Below, piece by piece: positions 26,853 to 37,005 of a stretch of 64,000 bases of DNA. A program made the position numbers and the translations under genes. The DNA is taken from NCBI GenBank assembly GCA_012517875.1, contig JAAYUB010000004.1, positions 37,240 to 101,239 on the forward strand, in the 5' to 3' direction. Numbering within the stretch: position 1 is the stretch's first letter; every line of letters starts with the position of its first letter. This DNA comes from Acidobacteriota bacterium. GTDB taxonomy: Bacteria; Acidobacteriota; JAAYUB01. Below the pieces are notes generated by a model. That model worked only from the letters and a program-made list of their open reading frames with translations, was not told the DNA's origin and ran no database searches.

Positions 26853-28490
26853 TCATTCCCGGTTATTCGTATACTTCGTGATGATCGCCTCCCGCAGCTG
26901 CCGGAACATCGACGGGACCTCCGCCTGCAGACCGACGCAGTATCGAGTCAGGTAATCACGGGCCGCCGCCGGATCCTGTCCGTGCAGCCGGACCGCTTCG
27001 GCCTCCACCTCGGCCTGCCGGGCGAACATCTTTTCCTCCCATGGGTCGCGGACGGCGCGGACATCCTTGATGACCTGCTGGAACCGGAGGCCGGCCAGAT
27101 TGTCCACGAAGTCGATGGCCCAGCGGGCTGATTCCTCGGAGAAGCGCTCGGGATCGTAGGTCTGGTAGCATGCGGCAGTGGCCGTTACTCCGGCGTAAAA
27201 GGGGACGTAGGGACTGAAGTAGGGATTGTCGAGGTACACCCAGTAGACGCCGCCCACCGGGTCGGGGAGCCAGCTTCGCAGCTGACAGACCATGCCGTAG
27301 TGGCCGCGGTGCCGGGCCACGGGGCGGCGGTTCGTCAGCTTCAACAACAGCCGCAGATCCTTTCCCGGGAACGGGGTGGCCAGCGGGCTCTTCACGAAGC
27401 CGCCCTTGCCGTCGGGCACCAGCCAGTTGGGGTCAGCGGTGAGGTCGTAGATGGTCCCCTCGAACACGGAGCGCTGGAATGCGATCACGTCGCGGACGGA
27501 AACGGGCCGCTCGGGCTTGACGGAGAACGGGTAGATGGACAGGGGCTCCACGTACTGGTAGTACGGGTTGATCCCCTTGAGCGGGTCGTCCGAGAGTTTC
27601 CGGTCGGGCCACTCGCGATAAGACGGGGCGAAGGTCGTGTGGAAGAGCCAGAATCGGCTCGTGGCGAACTCCTGCGGCAGAGGCGCGTAGATCTCCTGCC
27701 AGACAAACGGGCGGCCGGCGGCCGGATCGTACCAGCCGCGGTCGATGGCTGCCTGCCGCCAGTTGGCCGAGACCATGCAGTTTGCCGTGTCCTCCGGGTG
27801 GAGCTCCTTGAGGATGCTCCAGTTGGGGATCATGGTGGCGTGGTCGTCGGGCAGTCGTTGGGCAGCCCAGATGGCGCCGGGGGCCCCGCTGGCTTTCTTC
27901 CACTGCGGCCCTACGCCGAACACCTCCATGACCCACGCCTCGTTCGGGTCGCCGATGCAGAGGGTTTCGGAACCGTCGCCGCTGGAGCACAGGAAACCGT
28001 AGGCGGTGACCAGCTCCCCGATGAGACGCACCGCCTCGCGGGCGGTGCGGCAGCGCTGCAGGGCGAATATCTGCGCCTGCTCGATGGTCATGATCTGTTC
28101 GCACTTCCCTTTCTCGTTGGCCAGTTCCGGCCGCTGGTTGGTGGTGCTCTCGGCGATGGCCAGCTGGTGCTCGTTCATGTGGGAGTAGGCGGAACGAAAG
28201 TAGGCGTATGTCCTCTCCACCTGGGGGATGTAACCGAGGATCTCCGCAGGCGCCGCCAGCGGCTGGGCTGGATCCTGCAAACCCCAATAGACCGGGGCCT
28301 TCGCGCCGGGAGCGAAGGTCTGGGCCGGTACCACCCGGATACGGGAATCGGGGCCGCAGTCTGTGTGGGAGACGATGACGGAGCCGTCGACGGAGGCTTT
28401 CTTGCCCACGCCGATGACGGTGCAGCCCCAGGCTGCAGATGCGCCGGCGGCCAGCGCCAGCAAGATCAGGAGGACGACACGGTGCTTCAT
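26853..28490 (-). CDS. Exported dipeptidase, peptidase family C69
   Basis: The 545-residue protein has a signal peptide (about 1-20) immediately followed by Cys23 in WGCTVIGVGKKASVDGSV. In family C69 (PepD-like Ntn-hydrolases) this cysteine becomes the N-terminal nucleophile after processing. The central blocks (ESTTNQRPEL, SSGDGSETLCIGDPNEAWVMEV and GINPYYQYVEP) match the family. It probably cleaves dipeptides in the periplasm. It lies upstream of the MltF gene on the same strand, so the two could share wall-peptide turnover, though 163-217 bases separate them. Confidence 0.9.
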   Translation of the reverse strand: MKHRVVLLILLALAAGASAAWGCTVIGVGKKASVDGSVIVSHTDCGPDSRIRVVPAQTFAPGAKAPVYWGLQDPAQPLAAPAEILGYIPQVERTYAYFRSAYSHMNEHQLAIAESTTNQRPELANEKGKCEQIMTIEQAQIFALQRCRTAREAVRLIGELVTAYGFLCSSGDGSETLCIGDPNEAWVMEVFGVGPQWKKASGAPGAIWAAQRLPDDHATMIPNWSILKELHPEDTANCMVSANWRQAAIDRGWYDPAAGRPFVWQEIYAPLPQEFATSRFWLFHTTFAPSYREWPDRKLSDDPLKGINPYYQYVEPLSIYPFSVKPERPVSVRDVIAFQRSVFEGTIYDLTADPNWLVPDGKGGFVKSPLATPFPGKDLRLLLKLTNRRPVARHRGHYGMVCQLRSWLPDPVGGVYWVYLDNPYFSPYVPFYAGVTATAACYQTYDPERFSEESARWAIDFVDNLAGLRFQQVIKDVRAVRDPWEEKMFARQAEVEAEAVRLHGQDPAAARDYLTRYCVGLQAEVPSMFRQLREAIITKYTNNRE

Positions 28491-28682
28491 GGAGGAAACT
28501 CTCCTACCGGGGATCGAGCCATGAAGAGACAGGGTACACAAAGATGGGTGGGAGGCCAATGGAAAAGAAGATCGGTGAATGGGTGAATTGGTGAAAGAGG
28601 AGGTCTGAGCAGTTGTGGCATATCGGTTTGAGTGCGGTCAGGCGCCTGGAGGCAGGATCCGATCTGTGTGACCGAATTCCTC

Positions 28683-28710
28683 TTGACTTGGCGAATGGCC
28701 GGGATAGGCT
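28683..28710 (+). promoter_or_regulatory. Possible promoter of the small lipoprotein gene
   Basis: TTGACT (28683-28688) and TAGGCT (28705-28710) are separated by 16 bases, 28 bases ahead of the ATG at 28739. Confidence 0.4.
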
Positions 28711-28738
28711 GGGTGCAGTCTGATGGTTGGAGAATCGC

Positions 28739-29302
28739 ATGATCGCTTCACCGGGGCGGATCGTTTTGCTGGCCGGCATCGTCGTGCTGAGTTTCGTGGC
28801 GTGCGGGCCTGATTACCGCAACGTGCGCGAGTACCCCATCGCCGGCGGGCCGTGCCGGGCGCTGGCGGTGGCGGCGTGTGAGGATGGCGACGCGCTGGGT
28901 TGGGTTGACGCGGCGGGGAATTTCCACCTCGTGTGGGCGGAGACGGACCTGTTGGCGCAGATCCAGTCCGTGGCCATCGCCCCCGACGGCGTCCGCGTGG
29001 CGATCGTGTCGGTGGGGGAAGGACACCCGGTCATGACAGTCTATCGGGTGGCCGATCTCGTGGCCGGCGGCGGCCGGATGGGGGCGCGACTGCCGGCCGA
29101 GACGTCCGTCGATCCCTATCCCCTCACCATCGAGGTTGTCAGGTGGCTTGACGCCGACACCGTCGAGTTCAGCTCAGCCATCGATTTCACCCGCTTCGAC
29201 AGGGCGTTGCGCCGGGGCGGATACGATGCCTCCGGCGGCGAGCCGCCGGTGCGCACCTGGCGCTGGCACCTGCCTTCTGACGCCATCACCCCGGCACCCT
29301 GA
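28739..29302 (+). CDS. Hypothetical lipoprotein
   Basis: The 187-residue protein has a lipoprotein signal (LAGIVVLSFVACGPD; lipid Cys at about 22). The mature part resembles a short beta-propeller-like fragment (SVAIAPDGVRVAIVSVGEG...TVYRVADL), as in WD40/TolB-type proteins, but is too short for a full propeller. No family is recognised. GGAG lies six bases ahead of ATG 28739. It converges with the LysR gene and overlaps its 3' end by 17 bases. Confidence 0.7.
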   Translation: MIASPGRIVLLAGIVVLSFVACGPDYRNVREYPIAGGPCRALAVAACEDGDALGWVDAAGNFHLVWAETDLLAQIQSVAIAPDGVRVAIVSVGEGHPVMTVYRVADLVAGGGRMGARLPAETSVDPYPLTIEVVRWLDADTVEFSSAIDFTRFDRALRRGGYDASGGEPPVRTWRWHLPSDAITPAP

Positions 29303-30218
29303 ACGTTCGCACCCTCTCTTTCGATTCACCGGTTCTCCGATTCTCCCGCTTCCCGACCAATTCCAGAAACGCCGTGGCAGCGTGGCTGAGCTGCCGGCGG
29401 GCCGGATAGACCAGCCGGATCTGGCGCTCCACGTCGAGCTCCTTGACCCGGATGGCGCGGAGGACCTCCTGCTGCAATTCCTGCACCACGCACATCCGCG
29501 GCAGGAAGGCGACGCCCTCGTCGCGCTGCACCAGGATCTTGATGGTTTCAATCGTGGGCATCTCCAGATCCATGTGCAAGGGGACCCGGTGTTGCTGGAA
29601 GGCCTGCAGAACGAGTTCGCGGTAGGGGGAGTGGACGTTGTGGGCGATGAACGTCTCCATGCCGAGCTCCGCGATGGAGATGGATTTGCGACGGGCGAAG
29701 CGGTGACGGGGCGAGACGACGAAGGCAAGATGATCGGTAAACAAGGGCGTCGACTGAATCTGCTCATCGGCCGGGCGGTAGCTGATGACGCCGAGTTCCA
29801 GATCGCCGTCCACGATCTGGGTGGGGATTTTGCTGGACAGGCACCGCCGCACTTGGACCTGAACCCGGGGGTAAAGCCGCCGGTATTGCATGATGTGGCC
29901 GATGAGATAGAGGGTGGTGGATTCGTTGGCGCCGATGGACAGCCGGCCGGCCCGGACATCGTGCAACTCGGCGAGGGCGGTCTCCAGCTCGCGCTCCATG
30001 TTCTCGAACCGGTTGGCGTACTCCAGGACCATCCGTCCCGCGTCGGTGAGCACCGGCTCCTTGCCGGTCCGGTCGATGAGCTTTTCGCCGAGTTCGCCCT
30101 CCAGCCGCTGGATAGCCAGCGACACCGCCGGCTGGGTGCGCAGGGTCTTCTCCGCCGCGCGGGAGAAACTGCGCTCGCGGGCCACGGCCATGAAGATCTT
30201 CAGGGTGTGCAGGTCCAT
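29286..30218 (-). CDS. LysR-type transcriptional regulator, divergent from leuABCD
   Basis: The 310-residue protein has the LysR helix-turn-helix at the N-terminus (MDLHTLKIFMAVARERSFSR, then RTQPAVSLAIQRLEGELGEKLIDR) and a periplasmic-binding-type effector domain (about 90-295). Its divergent position suggests that it controls the leu operon, as LeuO- or IlvY-like regulators do elsewhere; the effector is unknown. AGGAG precedes the ATG. A TTGACA / TTTATA pair in the AT-rich intergenic region fits its own promoter and coincides with a palindrome. Confidence 0.9.
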   Translation of the reverse strand: MDLHTLKIFMAVARERSFSRAAEKTLRTQPAVSLAIQRLEGELGEKLIDRTGKEPVLTDAGRMVLEYANRFENMERELETALAELHDVRAGRLSIGANESTTLYLIGHIMQYRRLYPRVQVQVRRCLSSKIPTQIVDGDLELGVISYRPADEQIQSTPLFTDHLAFVVSPRHRFARRKSISIAELGMETFIAHNVHSPYRELVLQAFQQHRVPLHMDLEMPTIETIKILVQRDEGVAFLPRMCVVQELQQEVLRAIRVKELDVERQIRLVYPARRQLSHAATAFLELVGKRENRRTGESKERVRTFRVPG

Positions 30219-30576
30219 GTTAAGGAGCTCCTGATGACATTGTATAAATATTTATAATTAAAATATGTCAAATAATAATTCAAGGAAATTATTCAACAGT
30301 CAGGCGTTCCAGAGATAGTGGATGCGGCAACCTGTCGACGATAAAGACGTGACAGGCCAATTGGTTTCTACGCTGAGTGAATATGGCCATTGATACGGTT
30401 TATTGAAATGCGGGAAGGTGATGCTTTGGGTTGTTGAAGTTTATTAAATAATAGAAATTAATTTATAAATGTAAAATTATAAATTTGACATATTTTTAAC
30501 CTCCTGTCACCCTCGGCGGAAATACTGCGCCTGTCGCCGGCCGGCTTCCGGCGGCGCCGGGCCCGGGAGGTGAATC
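30219..30576. promoter_or_regulatory. AT-rich divergent control region between lysR and leuA
   Basis: This 358-base region contains no convincing gene and is very AT-rich at both ends (30230-30300 and 30430-30500) in an otherwise high-GC window. It holds a perfect palindrome TATAAATATTTATA (30243-30256), a TTGACA(30271-30266)-17-TTTATA(30248-30243) promoter toward lysR, a 9-bp inverted repeat AATTTATAA-N8-TTATAAATT (30460-30485), and two inverted 14-bp copies of a TTGACA-containing element (30260-30273 and 30483-30496). These look like LysR operators and curved promoter DNA. The exact leuA promoter is not resolved. Confidence 0.6.
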
Positions 30577-31800
30577 ATGAACGATCGGATCACGGTTTTT
30601 GACACCACATTGCGCGACGGGGAACAGGCGCCGGGATGCAGCATGTTCAAGGGCGAGAAGCTGAAGATGGCGCGCCAACTCGTCGAGTTGGGCGTGGATA
30701 TTCTCGAGGCGGGCTTCCCCATCGCCTCAGACGGCGACTTCGAGGCAGTGGCCGCGATCTGCCGTGAGCTGCCAGCGGCTCGGGTGGCGGCGCTGGCCCG
30801 GGCGTGTCCGCAGGATATCGAGCGGGCGGCCCGGGCGCTGGAAGCGTCGCGCCGGCCCCGCATCCACACGTTCATCGCCACGAGCGACATCCACCTGGTG
30901 TACAAGCTCCGCAAGACCCGGGAACAGGCCCTGGAGGAGGCGGCAGCCGCCGTGGAGCAGGCGCGCCGCTATGCCGACGACGTGGAGTTCTCCGCTGAGG
31001 ACGCCGCCCGCTCGGATCCCGACTTCCTTGAACAGGTGTGTCGCACGGTGGTCGCCGTCGGAGCCGCCACCGTCAACCTGCCGGACACGGTGGGCCATTG
31101 CCTGCCCGAGGAATACGCCGCACTCATCGGCCGCATGGTCCGCACCGTTGATGGTCAAGCCACGGTGAGTGTGCACTGCCATAACGACCTGGGACTGGCG
31201 GTGGCCAACTCCCTCGCCGCCGTCCGAGCCGGCGCCCGGCAGGTGGAATGCACTGTCAATGGGATCGGCGAACGAGCGGGCAACTGCGCGCTGGAGGAGG
31301 TGGTGATGATCCTGAAGGCGCGCCAGGACGCGCTGCCGTTCGACACCGGGGTGGTGACCCGGCAACTCTATCCGTCCAGCCGGCTGCTGACCGAGCTGAT
31401 CGCCTTCGGGCCGCAGCCCAACAAGGCCATCGTCGGCGCCAACGCCTTCGCCCACGAGGCCGGCATCCACCAGGATGGCTGGTTTAAGGAGCGCACCACG
31501 TACGAAATCATCGACCCGGTGGAGGTGGGCGTACCCGAGAGCCGGATTGTGCTGGGCAAGCACAGCGGCCGTCACTCGCTGGACCGGCGCTGCGAGGATC
31601 TCGGCTTTAACCTCACCCAAGACCAGCTGGACGCGGTGTACCGGGCGTTCACCCGGGCGGCCGACCGGAAGAAGGGGCTGACCGACGACGAGATCGCCCA
31701 CCTGGTCCGGGATGTCCTGTTCGGGCGCTGGAAATATGCGCCGGCTCCGGAAGCGCCGGAACCGGACGACTGGACCCTGGCGCCGTCCTTCTACCTGTGA
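30577..31800 (+). CDS. leuA: 2-isopropylmalate synthase, short form without the regulatory domain
   Basis: LeuA condenses acetyl-CoA with 2-ketoisovalerate, the first step of leucine synthesis. The DRE-TIM core is clear: [27 protein letters not shown] (metal His pair) and [17 protein letters not shown]; then HEAGIHQDG and GKHSGRHSL of the second subdomain. It ends at 407 residues with [11 protein letters not shown], where full-length LeuA (about 500-520 aa) would enter the leucine-binding dimer domain. Feedback inhibition by leucine is therefore not expected from this chain. Homocitrate or citramalate synthase are alternatives by fold, but the leuABCD order favours LeuA. GGGAGG lies ahead of the ATG. 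Confidence 0.9.
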   Translation: MNDRITVFDTTLRDGEQAPGCSMFKGEKLKMARQLVELGVDILEAGFPIASDGDFEAVAAICRELPAARVAALARACPQDIERAARALEASRRPRIHTFIATSDIHLVYKLRKTREQALEEAAAAVEQARRYADDVEFSAEDAARSDPDFLEQVCRTVVAVGAATVNLPDTVGHCLPEEYAALIGRMVRTVDGQATVSVHCHNDLGLAVANSLAAVRAGARQVECTVNGIGERAGNCALEEVVMILKARQDALPFDTGVVTRQLYPSSRLLTELIAFGPQPNKAIVGANAFAHEAGIHQDGWFKERTTYEIIDPVEVGVPESRIVLGKHSGRHSLDRRCEDLGFNLTQDQLDAVYRAFTRAADRKKGLTDDEIAHLVRDVLFGRWKYAPAPEAPEPDDWTLAPSFYL

Positions 31801-31807
31801 GGCGGCG

Positions 31808-32899
31808 ATGGATCTGAACATTCTCGTTCTGCCCGGCGACGGCATCGGACCGGAGGTCACCCGTGAGGCGGTGAAGGTTCTGGAGACGGTGGCCGGCACC
31901 GGCGGTCATCGGTTGGAGGTCACCGACGGTGTAATCGGCGGAGCAGCGCTTTGCAGCACCGGTCACCCCCTGCCGCCGGAAACGCGGGATCGGGCCCGGA
32001 AGAGCGGAGCCGTGCTGCTGGGGGCGGTGGGATCGCCGGCGTTCGACGGGTTGCCCCCCCAGCGGCGGCCGGAACAGGGGCTCCTGGAGTTGCGGCGGAC
32101 GATGGGTGTTTACGCCAACCTGCGTCCGGTGCGCGCCTGGGCGCCGCTGGGCAATGCGTCGCCGCTGCAGGAGACGGTGGTGGCCGGAACGGATCTGCTC
32201 ATCGTGCGGGAGCTTACGGGCGGTCTCTATTACGGTCGGCCGCGCGGACTGTTCGGCGACGGTGCAAGGGCTGAAGCCGTCAACACCATGCGGTACAGCC
32301 ACGCTGAGATCGATCGGGTCGCCCGGATCGCGTTTGAAGAGGCGCGCCGCCGCCGCCGGAAAGTCACCAGCGTGGACAAATCCAATGTCCTGGAATGTTC
32401 CCAGCTCTGGCGGCGGGTGGTGGCGGAGGTGGCCGCGGATTATCCGGAAGTGGAACTGGAGCACCTGCTGGTAGACACCTGCGCCATGCAGCTTATCCTC
32501 AATCCCAACCGATTTGACGTGCTGCTCACGGAGAACATGTTCGGCGACATCCTCAGCGACGAAGCCGCGGTGCTGGTCGGATCCATCGGCCTGCTTGCGT
32601 CGGCGTCCCTGGGCGACGCCGGTCCGGGCGGCGGCCGGGTCGGGCTCTACGAACCGGTCCACGGTTCGGCGCCGGGCCTGGCAGGCCGGGGCGCGGCCAA
32701 TCCGCTGGGCGCCATCGGTTCGGCGGCGGCGCTGCTGCGGCTCAGCTTCGGTCTGGCGGCGGAGGCGGACGCCGTGGAAGCGGCCATCGCCGCGGTGATC
32801 GGCAACGGCGTCCTGACCGCCGACCTGCGGCCGGACCAACCGGCGGGGACGGCCGAAGTGGGCGACGCCGTATGCGCCGCCCTGCGGAGGGCGGCATGA
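31808..32899 (+). CDS. leuB: 3-isopropylmalate dehydrogenase
   Basis: LeuB oxidises 3-isopropylmalate with NAD+ and decarboxylates it to 2-ketoisocaproate. The 363 residues include [28 protein letters not shown] (the LeuB-specific substrate loop), [23 protein letters not shown] and [18 protein letters not shown] 31808 lies seven bases after the leuA stop with GAGGCGG ahead. It overlaps leuC by ATGA. Confidence 0.95.
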   Translation: MDLNILVLPGDGIGPEVTREAVKVLETVAGTGGHRLEVTDGVIGGAALCSTGHPLPPETRDRARKSGAVLLGAVGSPAFDGLPPQRRPEQGLLELRRTMGVYANLRPVRAWAPLGNASPLQETVVAGTDLLIVRELTGGLYYGRPRGLFGDGARAEAVNTMRYSHAEIDRVARIAFEEARRRRRKVTSVDKSNVLECSQLWRRVVAEVAADYPEVELEHLLVDTCAMQLILNPNRFDVLLTENMFGDILSDEAAVLVGSIGLLASASLGDAGPGGGRVGLYEPVHGSAPGLAGRGAANPLGAIGSAAALLRLSFGLAAEADAVEAAIAAVIGNGVLTADLRPDQPAGTAEVGDAVCAALRRAA

Positions 32900-34305
32900 G
32901 CGCGCCGCGGACGCTGTACCGGAAGATCTGGGACGCCCACGTGGTGGTCCAGCCGCCCGGAGCTCCGGCGATCCTGTACATCGACCGCCACTACGTCCAC
33001 GAGGTGACGTCGCCGCAGGCGTTCACCGGACTCCGCCGCCGGGGCCGCGAGGTGCGGCGACCGGAACGGACGGTGGCCACCGCCGACCACAGCGTGCCCA
33101 CGGGTCCCGCCGACGGACCGGCGGACCCCCAGGCGGCCGCCCAGGTGGCGGAGCTGGAGGCCAACTGCCGGTTCCACGGCATCACCTGCTACGGACCGGG
33201 TCACCCGCACCAGGGCGTCGTGCATGTCATCGGGCCGGAGTTGGGCCTGACCCTGCCCGGGATGACCATCGTCTGCGGCGACAGTCACACGGCCACCCAC
33301 GGCGCGTTCGGCGCCCTGGCCTTCGGCATCGGCACGTCGGAAGTGGAGCAAGTCCTGGCCACCCAGTGTCTGCTGCAGCGGCCGTCGAATACGTGCCGCG
33401 TGGAGATCGCCGGCCGGCTGCAACGCGGGGTAACCGCCAAGGACCTCGTGCTAGCGCTCGTTGCGGCGCTCGGCACGGGGGGCGGGACCGGCCAGGTGCT
33501 GGAGTATGCCGGCGCGGCGGTACGGGCGCTGTCCATGGAGGAGCGGATGACGGTGTGCAACATGTCCATCGAGGCGGGCGCCCGTGCCGGTCTCGTTGCG
33601 CCTGACGACACCACGTTCGAATACTTATGCGGCCGGCCGTACGCGCCGCAAGGCACAGCGTGGGAATCCGCGGTGGCCGCTTGGCGGCGCCTGCCATCGG
33701 ATCCGGAGGCGGTCTACGATCGCGTTGTCTCTCTTGACGCGGGCGCGTTTGAACCCATGATCACCTTCGGCACCACCCCGGCCATGGGCATGCCCATCAC
33801 CGGAAACATCCCCGATCCGGACGGAGTGGGCGATGCAGAAATCCGGCAGAGCTTGAGCAAGGCGCTGGATTACATGGGCCTGCCGGCGGGACGGCCGCTG
33901 CTGGGCCACCCGGTGGATGTGGTGTTCATCGGCAGCTGCACCAATGGCCGACTCGGGGACCTCGCGGCCGCGGCCGCGGTCTTCCGCGGCCGGCGTGTGG
34001 CGCCCGGCGTGCGGGCACTGGTGGTGCCCGGCTCCCGCGCCGTGAAGCGGGCGGCCGAGGCGGCGGGCCTGGACAAGGTGTTCCAGGCGGCAGGAGCGGA
34101 GTGGCGCGAGCCGGGCTGCTCCATGTGCCTGGCCCTGAACGGCGACCGGGTGCCGCCGGGCGCCTGGTGCGTCTCGACGAGTAACCGCAACTTCGAAGGC
34201 CGGCAGGGGAGCGGCAGCCGCACGCTGCTGGCCGGGCCGCCGGCGGCGGCCGCGGCCGCGGTCACCGGGGTGGTGACGGACCCGCGGATCTTCCTGGAGG
34301 GATGA
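32896..34305 (+). CDS. leuC: 3-isopropylmalate dehydratase large subunit
   Basis: With LeuD, this aconitase-type enzyme isomerises 2- to 3-isopropylmalate through a [4Fe-4S] cluster. Cluster ligands are visible in [13 protein letters not shown] and [36 protein letters not shown] and [19 protein letters not shown] are further family blocks. It has 469 residues, normal length. ATG 32896 overlaps the leuB stop (ATGA); leuD starts one base after its stop. Confidence 0.95.
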   Translation: MSAPRTLYRKIWDAHVVVQPPGAPAILYIDRHYVHEVTSPQAFTGLRRRGREVRRPERTVATADHSVPTGPADGPADPQAAAQVAELEANCRFHGITCYGPGHPHQGVVHVIGPELGLTLPGMTIVCGDSHTATHGAFGALAFGIGTSEVEQVLATQCLLQRPSNTCRVEIAGRLQRGVTAKDLVLALVAALGTGGGTGQVLEYAGAAVRALSMEERMTVCNMSIEAGARAGLVAPDDTTFEYLCGRPYAPQGTAWESAVAAWRRLPSDPEAVYDRVVSLDAGAFEPMITFGTTPAMGMPITGNIPDPDGVGDAEIRQSLSKALDYMGLPAGRPLLGHPVDVVFIGSCTNGRLGDLAAAAAVFRGRRVAPGVRALVVPGSRAVKRAAEAAGLDKVFQAAGAEWREPGCSMCLALNGDRVPPGAWCVSTSNRNFEGRQGSGSRTLLAGPPAAAAAAVTGVVTDPRIFLEG

Positions 34306-34306
34306 A

Positions 34307-34972
34307 ATGGACAATCCAGCCCAAGGGCATGTCCCGTCCGTGTTTCCGTCGCCGCTGGCCAGCCGTTACGTGGTCCTGCCGGTGGATCAGGTGGACACCG
34401 ATCAGATCATGCCGGCCCGCTTCCTCACCGCCGTCGGCAAGGACGGTTTCGGGAAGCGCCTGTTTCACGACTGGCGGTACGACGCCGCGGGGAATCCGCG
34501 GGCCGATTTCGTCCTCAACCGGCCCGATGCCGCCGGCGCCGCCGTGCTGGTATCGGGCGAGAACTTCGGCTGCGGCAGCTCGCGGGAACACGCGGCATGG
34601 GCCCTGGTCCAGTTCGGTTTCCGGGCGGTGATCTGCCCGTCGTTCGCCGACATCTTTCGGCAGAACGCCCTTCAGAACGGATTGTTGCCCGTCATTGTCC
34701 CCGGTGACTGCCACCACCGCCTGGTGGAGTGGGCGAGAAACGATCCGGCTGCGCGCCTCACCATCGACCTGGCGGCCCGGACGGTGATCACGCCCGATGG
34801 CCAGGCGGTGGGTTTTCCCCTGGACAGGTTCAATCAGATCCGGCTTCTGGAGGGGATGGACGACATCCAGTTCATTCTCCGCTACGATGCGGTGATCGAG
34901 GCGTTCGAAAGCGGCGGGCCGCGATGCGGGGTATCGGTGGCTGACCCGCCCGATCCGATGTCCCCTCATTGA
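34307..34972 (+). CDS. leuD: 3-isopropylmalate dehydratase small subunit
   Basis: The swivel-domain partner of LeuC. The motifs DTDQIMPARFL, GENFGCGSSREHAAWAL and FADIFRQNALQNGLLP are diagnostic. It has 221 residues. GGAGG precedes the ATG. It is last in leuABCD; only a short 5-bp stem (TGAGG/CCTCA) at the stop codon could act in termination, and no T-run follows. Confidence 0.95.
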   Translation: MDNPAQGHVPSVFPSPLASRYVVLPVDQVDTDQIMPARFLTAVGKDGFGKRLFHDWRYDAAGNPRADFVLNRPDAAGAAVLVSGENFGCGSSREHAAWALVQFGFRAVICPSFADIFRQNALQNGLLPVIVPGDCHHRLVEWARNDPAARLTIDLAARTVITPDGQAVGFPLDRFNQIRLLEGMDDIQFILRYDAVIEAFESGGPRCGVSVADPPDPMSPH

Positions 34973-35001
34973 GGCGACGACCTCAACAGCTGGTGAATAA
35001 C

Positions 35002-35622
<621 letters not shown>

Positions 35623-35763
35623 GACCGCCTCCCGGCCAAAGTTGTTGCTGTTGCTCTTATGGATTCCACCGTCTACGTGGCGGCGGAATCGTTTTCTAAG
35701 ATGCGCAGTGGATGAATCGGGTTGCACCGCGGCCGGAGCAGGGTTCAAGTGTTCCCGGTGGGA

Positions 35764-36426
35764 TCAATCCGCCCTCAGCGTGTTCTTCCGCTGCGCCAGA
35801 TAGGCTCGGGCGGGAAAGGACCGGGTGCGGGTGCGGTCCACGAACAGGGTGAACGCCATCTGGTCCAGCGGGTCGAATCCGGCCGGGGTGAGCCAACCGA
35901 CGATCTGTCGCTCGCTGTGGCGGTACATGGTGACGGGCCGACCGGTGTGGGTGAGCGCCGCCTCGACCACCCATGATGTGTGTTCACAGCCGGCCCGGTC
36001 GCCCACCACAAACACGAAGAATCCGCCCGGGCGGAGGATCCGGGCGACTTCCCCGAATACCGGTCCCAGCCTCCGGAAGAATTGGAACACTCCCACGCAA
36101 ACAACGCCGTGCACGCTCCGGGCGGGGCAGGGGTAGGGGATGTGGCGCAGATCGTGCCGGATCAAATCGGTCAAACCTTTGCGGCGGCACGAGTCCAGCA
36201 TTGCCGGATCTTTGTCCAGGCCGTGCACGATGAGACCGGCCTGGTGGAACCGCGCGGCGGCCAGGCCGGTGCCGATCCCGATCTCCAGAAGCGTCTGACC
36301 CGGCTCGAGGTGAGGATGCATGAGGTCGAAGGCGATTTCGGGCCCGCGCCAGCCAGTGGCCTCGGCCTCGGCGTCGTAAGCGTCCGGGCCGGCGGCGGCG
36401 GACAAGTGACGATTGAACCGGGACAT
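35764..36426 (-). CDS. Class I SAM-dependent methyltransferase
   Basis: The 220-residue protein has motif I LLEIGIGTGLAAARF, an acidic loop (VHGLDKDPAML), VHGVVCVGVFQFF and a motif III-like region ILRPGGFFVFVVGD, all of the Methyltransf_11/25 type. Substrate unknown. ATG 36426 is the start nearest to homology; GAGGA lies about 12 bases upstream. It diverges from the MliC-like lipoprotein gene. Confidence 0.83.
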   Translation of the reverse strand: MSRFNRHLSAAAGPDAYDAEAEATGWRGPEIAFDLMHPHLEPGQTLLEIGIGTGLAAARFHQAGLIVHGLDKDPAMLDSCRRKGLTDLIRHDLRHIPYPCPARSVHGVVCVGVFQFFRRLGPVFGEVARILRPGGFFVFVVGDRAGCEHTSWVVEAALTHTGRPVTMYRHSERQIVGWLTPAGFDPLDQMAFTLFVDRTRTRSFPARAYLAQRKNTLRAD

Positions 36427-36613
36427 GGTGGATCGTTTCCTCAAAAAAAGCGAATCGTCCATCCAGTATACGCAAACTCGGACCATCCGGCTGACAAACA
36501 TAGGTGGGGATGATGCCGTGGCGCCGGCTGTTCCCGTACTGCCGGCGGCATTCAGTCTGTGGTATGCTTGGCAAGGCGATCGTTTCGGCAATTCCATAGA
36601 AAGAGGTGTTCCG

Positions 36614-36994
36614 ATGCGCCTGATTCTTGCAAATGTGCTCCTGTGCCTTGTTCTGGGTTTGGCCGCCTGCACGTCAACCCCGGCGCCGCCCGCTCCGGCG
36701 GCGGAACCGGCGGCGGCTGAGCCAGACTTCGACATCGCTCCGGACCAGGTCCGGCTGGAAACCGTCTACGTGTCAGCCACCGGCGAACGCCTCAGCGCCC
36801 GGTTCGACAACGTCGCCGACGCGGTGACGGTCACCCTGCCGAGCGGCCGTACAGTGACTTTGCCTCGCGCCGTCTCCGGCTCGGGCGCCCGCTACAGCGA
36901 TGGCACCGATACGTTCTGGGAGCATCACGGCGAAGGAACTTTCACCACGGGTGAAACAACCGTCTTTCAAGGCAAAGCCGAGGAGGACGACTGA
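36614..36994 (+). CDS. MliC-like lipoprotein (lysozyme-inhibitor fold)
   Basis: The 126-residue protein has a lipoprotein signal with lipobox LAACTS, a Pro/Ala linker and a small beta domain: VYVSATGERLSARFDN, VTLPSGRTVTLPRAVSGSGARYSD and DTFWEHHGEGTF. The pattern matches MliC/PliC inhibitors of C-type lysozyme, which protect the wall from lysozyme at the outer membrane. The cysteine pair usual in MliC is missing, so inhibition is only a suggestion. An extended -10 (TGGTATGCT near 36562) may be its promoter. Confidence 0.75.
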   Translation: MRLILANVLLCLVLGLAACTSTPAPPAPAAEPAAAEPDFDIAPDQVRLETVYVSATGERLSARFDNVADAVTVTLPSGRTVTLPRAVSGSGARYSDGTDTFWEHHGEGTFTTGETTVFQGKAEEDD

Positions 36995-37005
36995 GCGGCC
37001 TGAAG

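Noticed and set aside
30322..30393. Short open frame upstream of leuA considered as a leucine-rich attenuator leader
   Set aside because: Its 23 codons contain only two Leu and it lacks a good SD and a following terminator hairpin.
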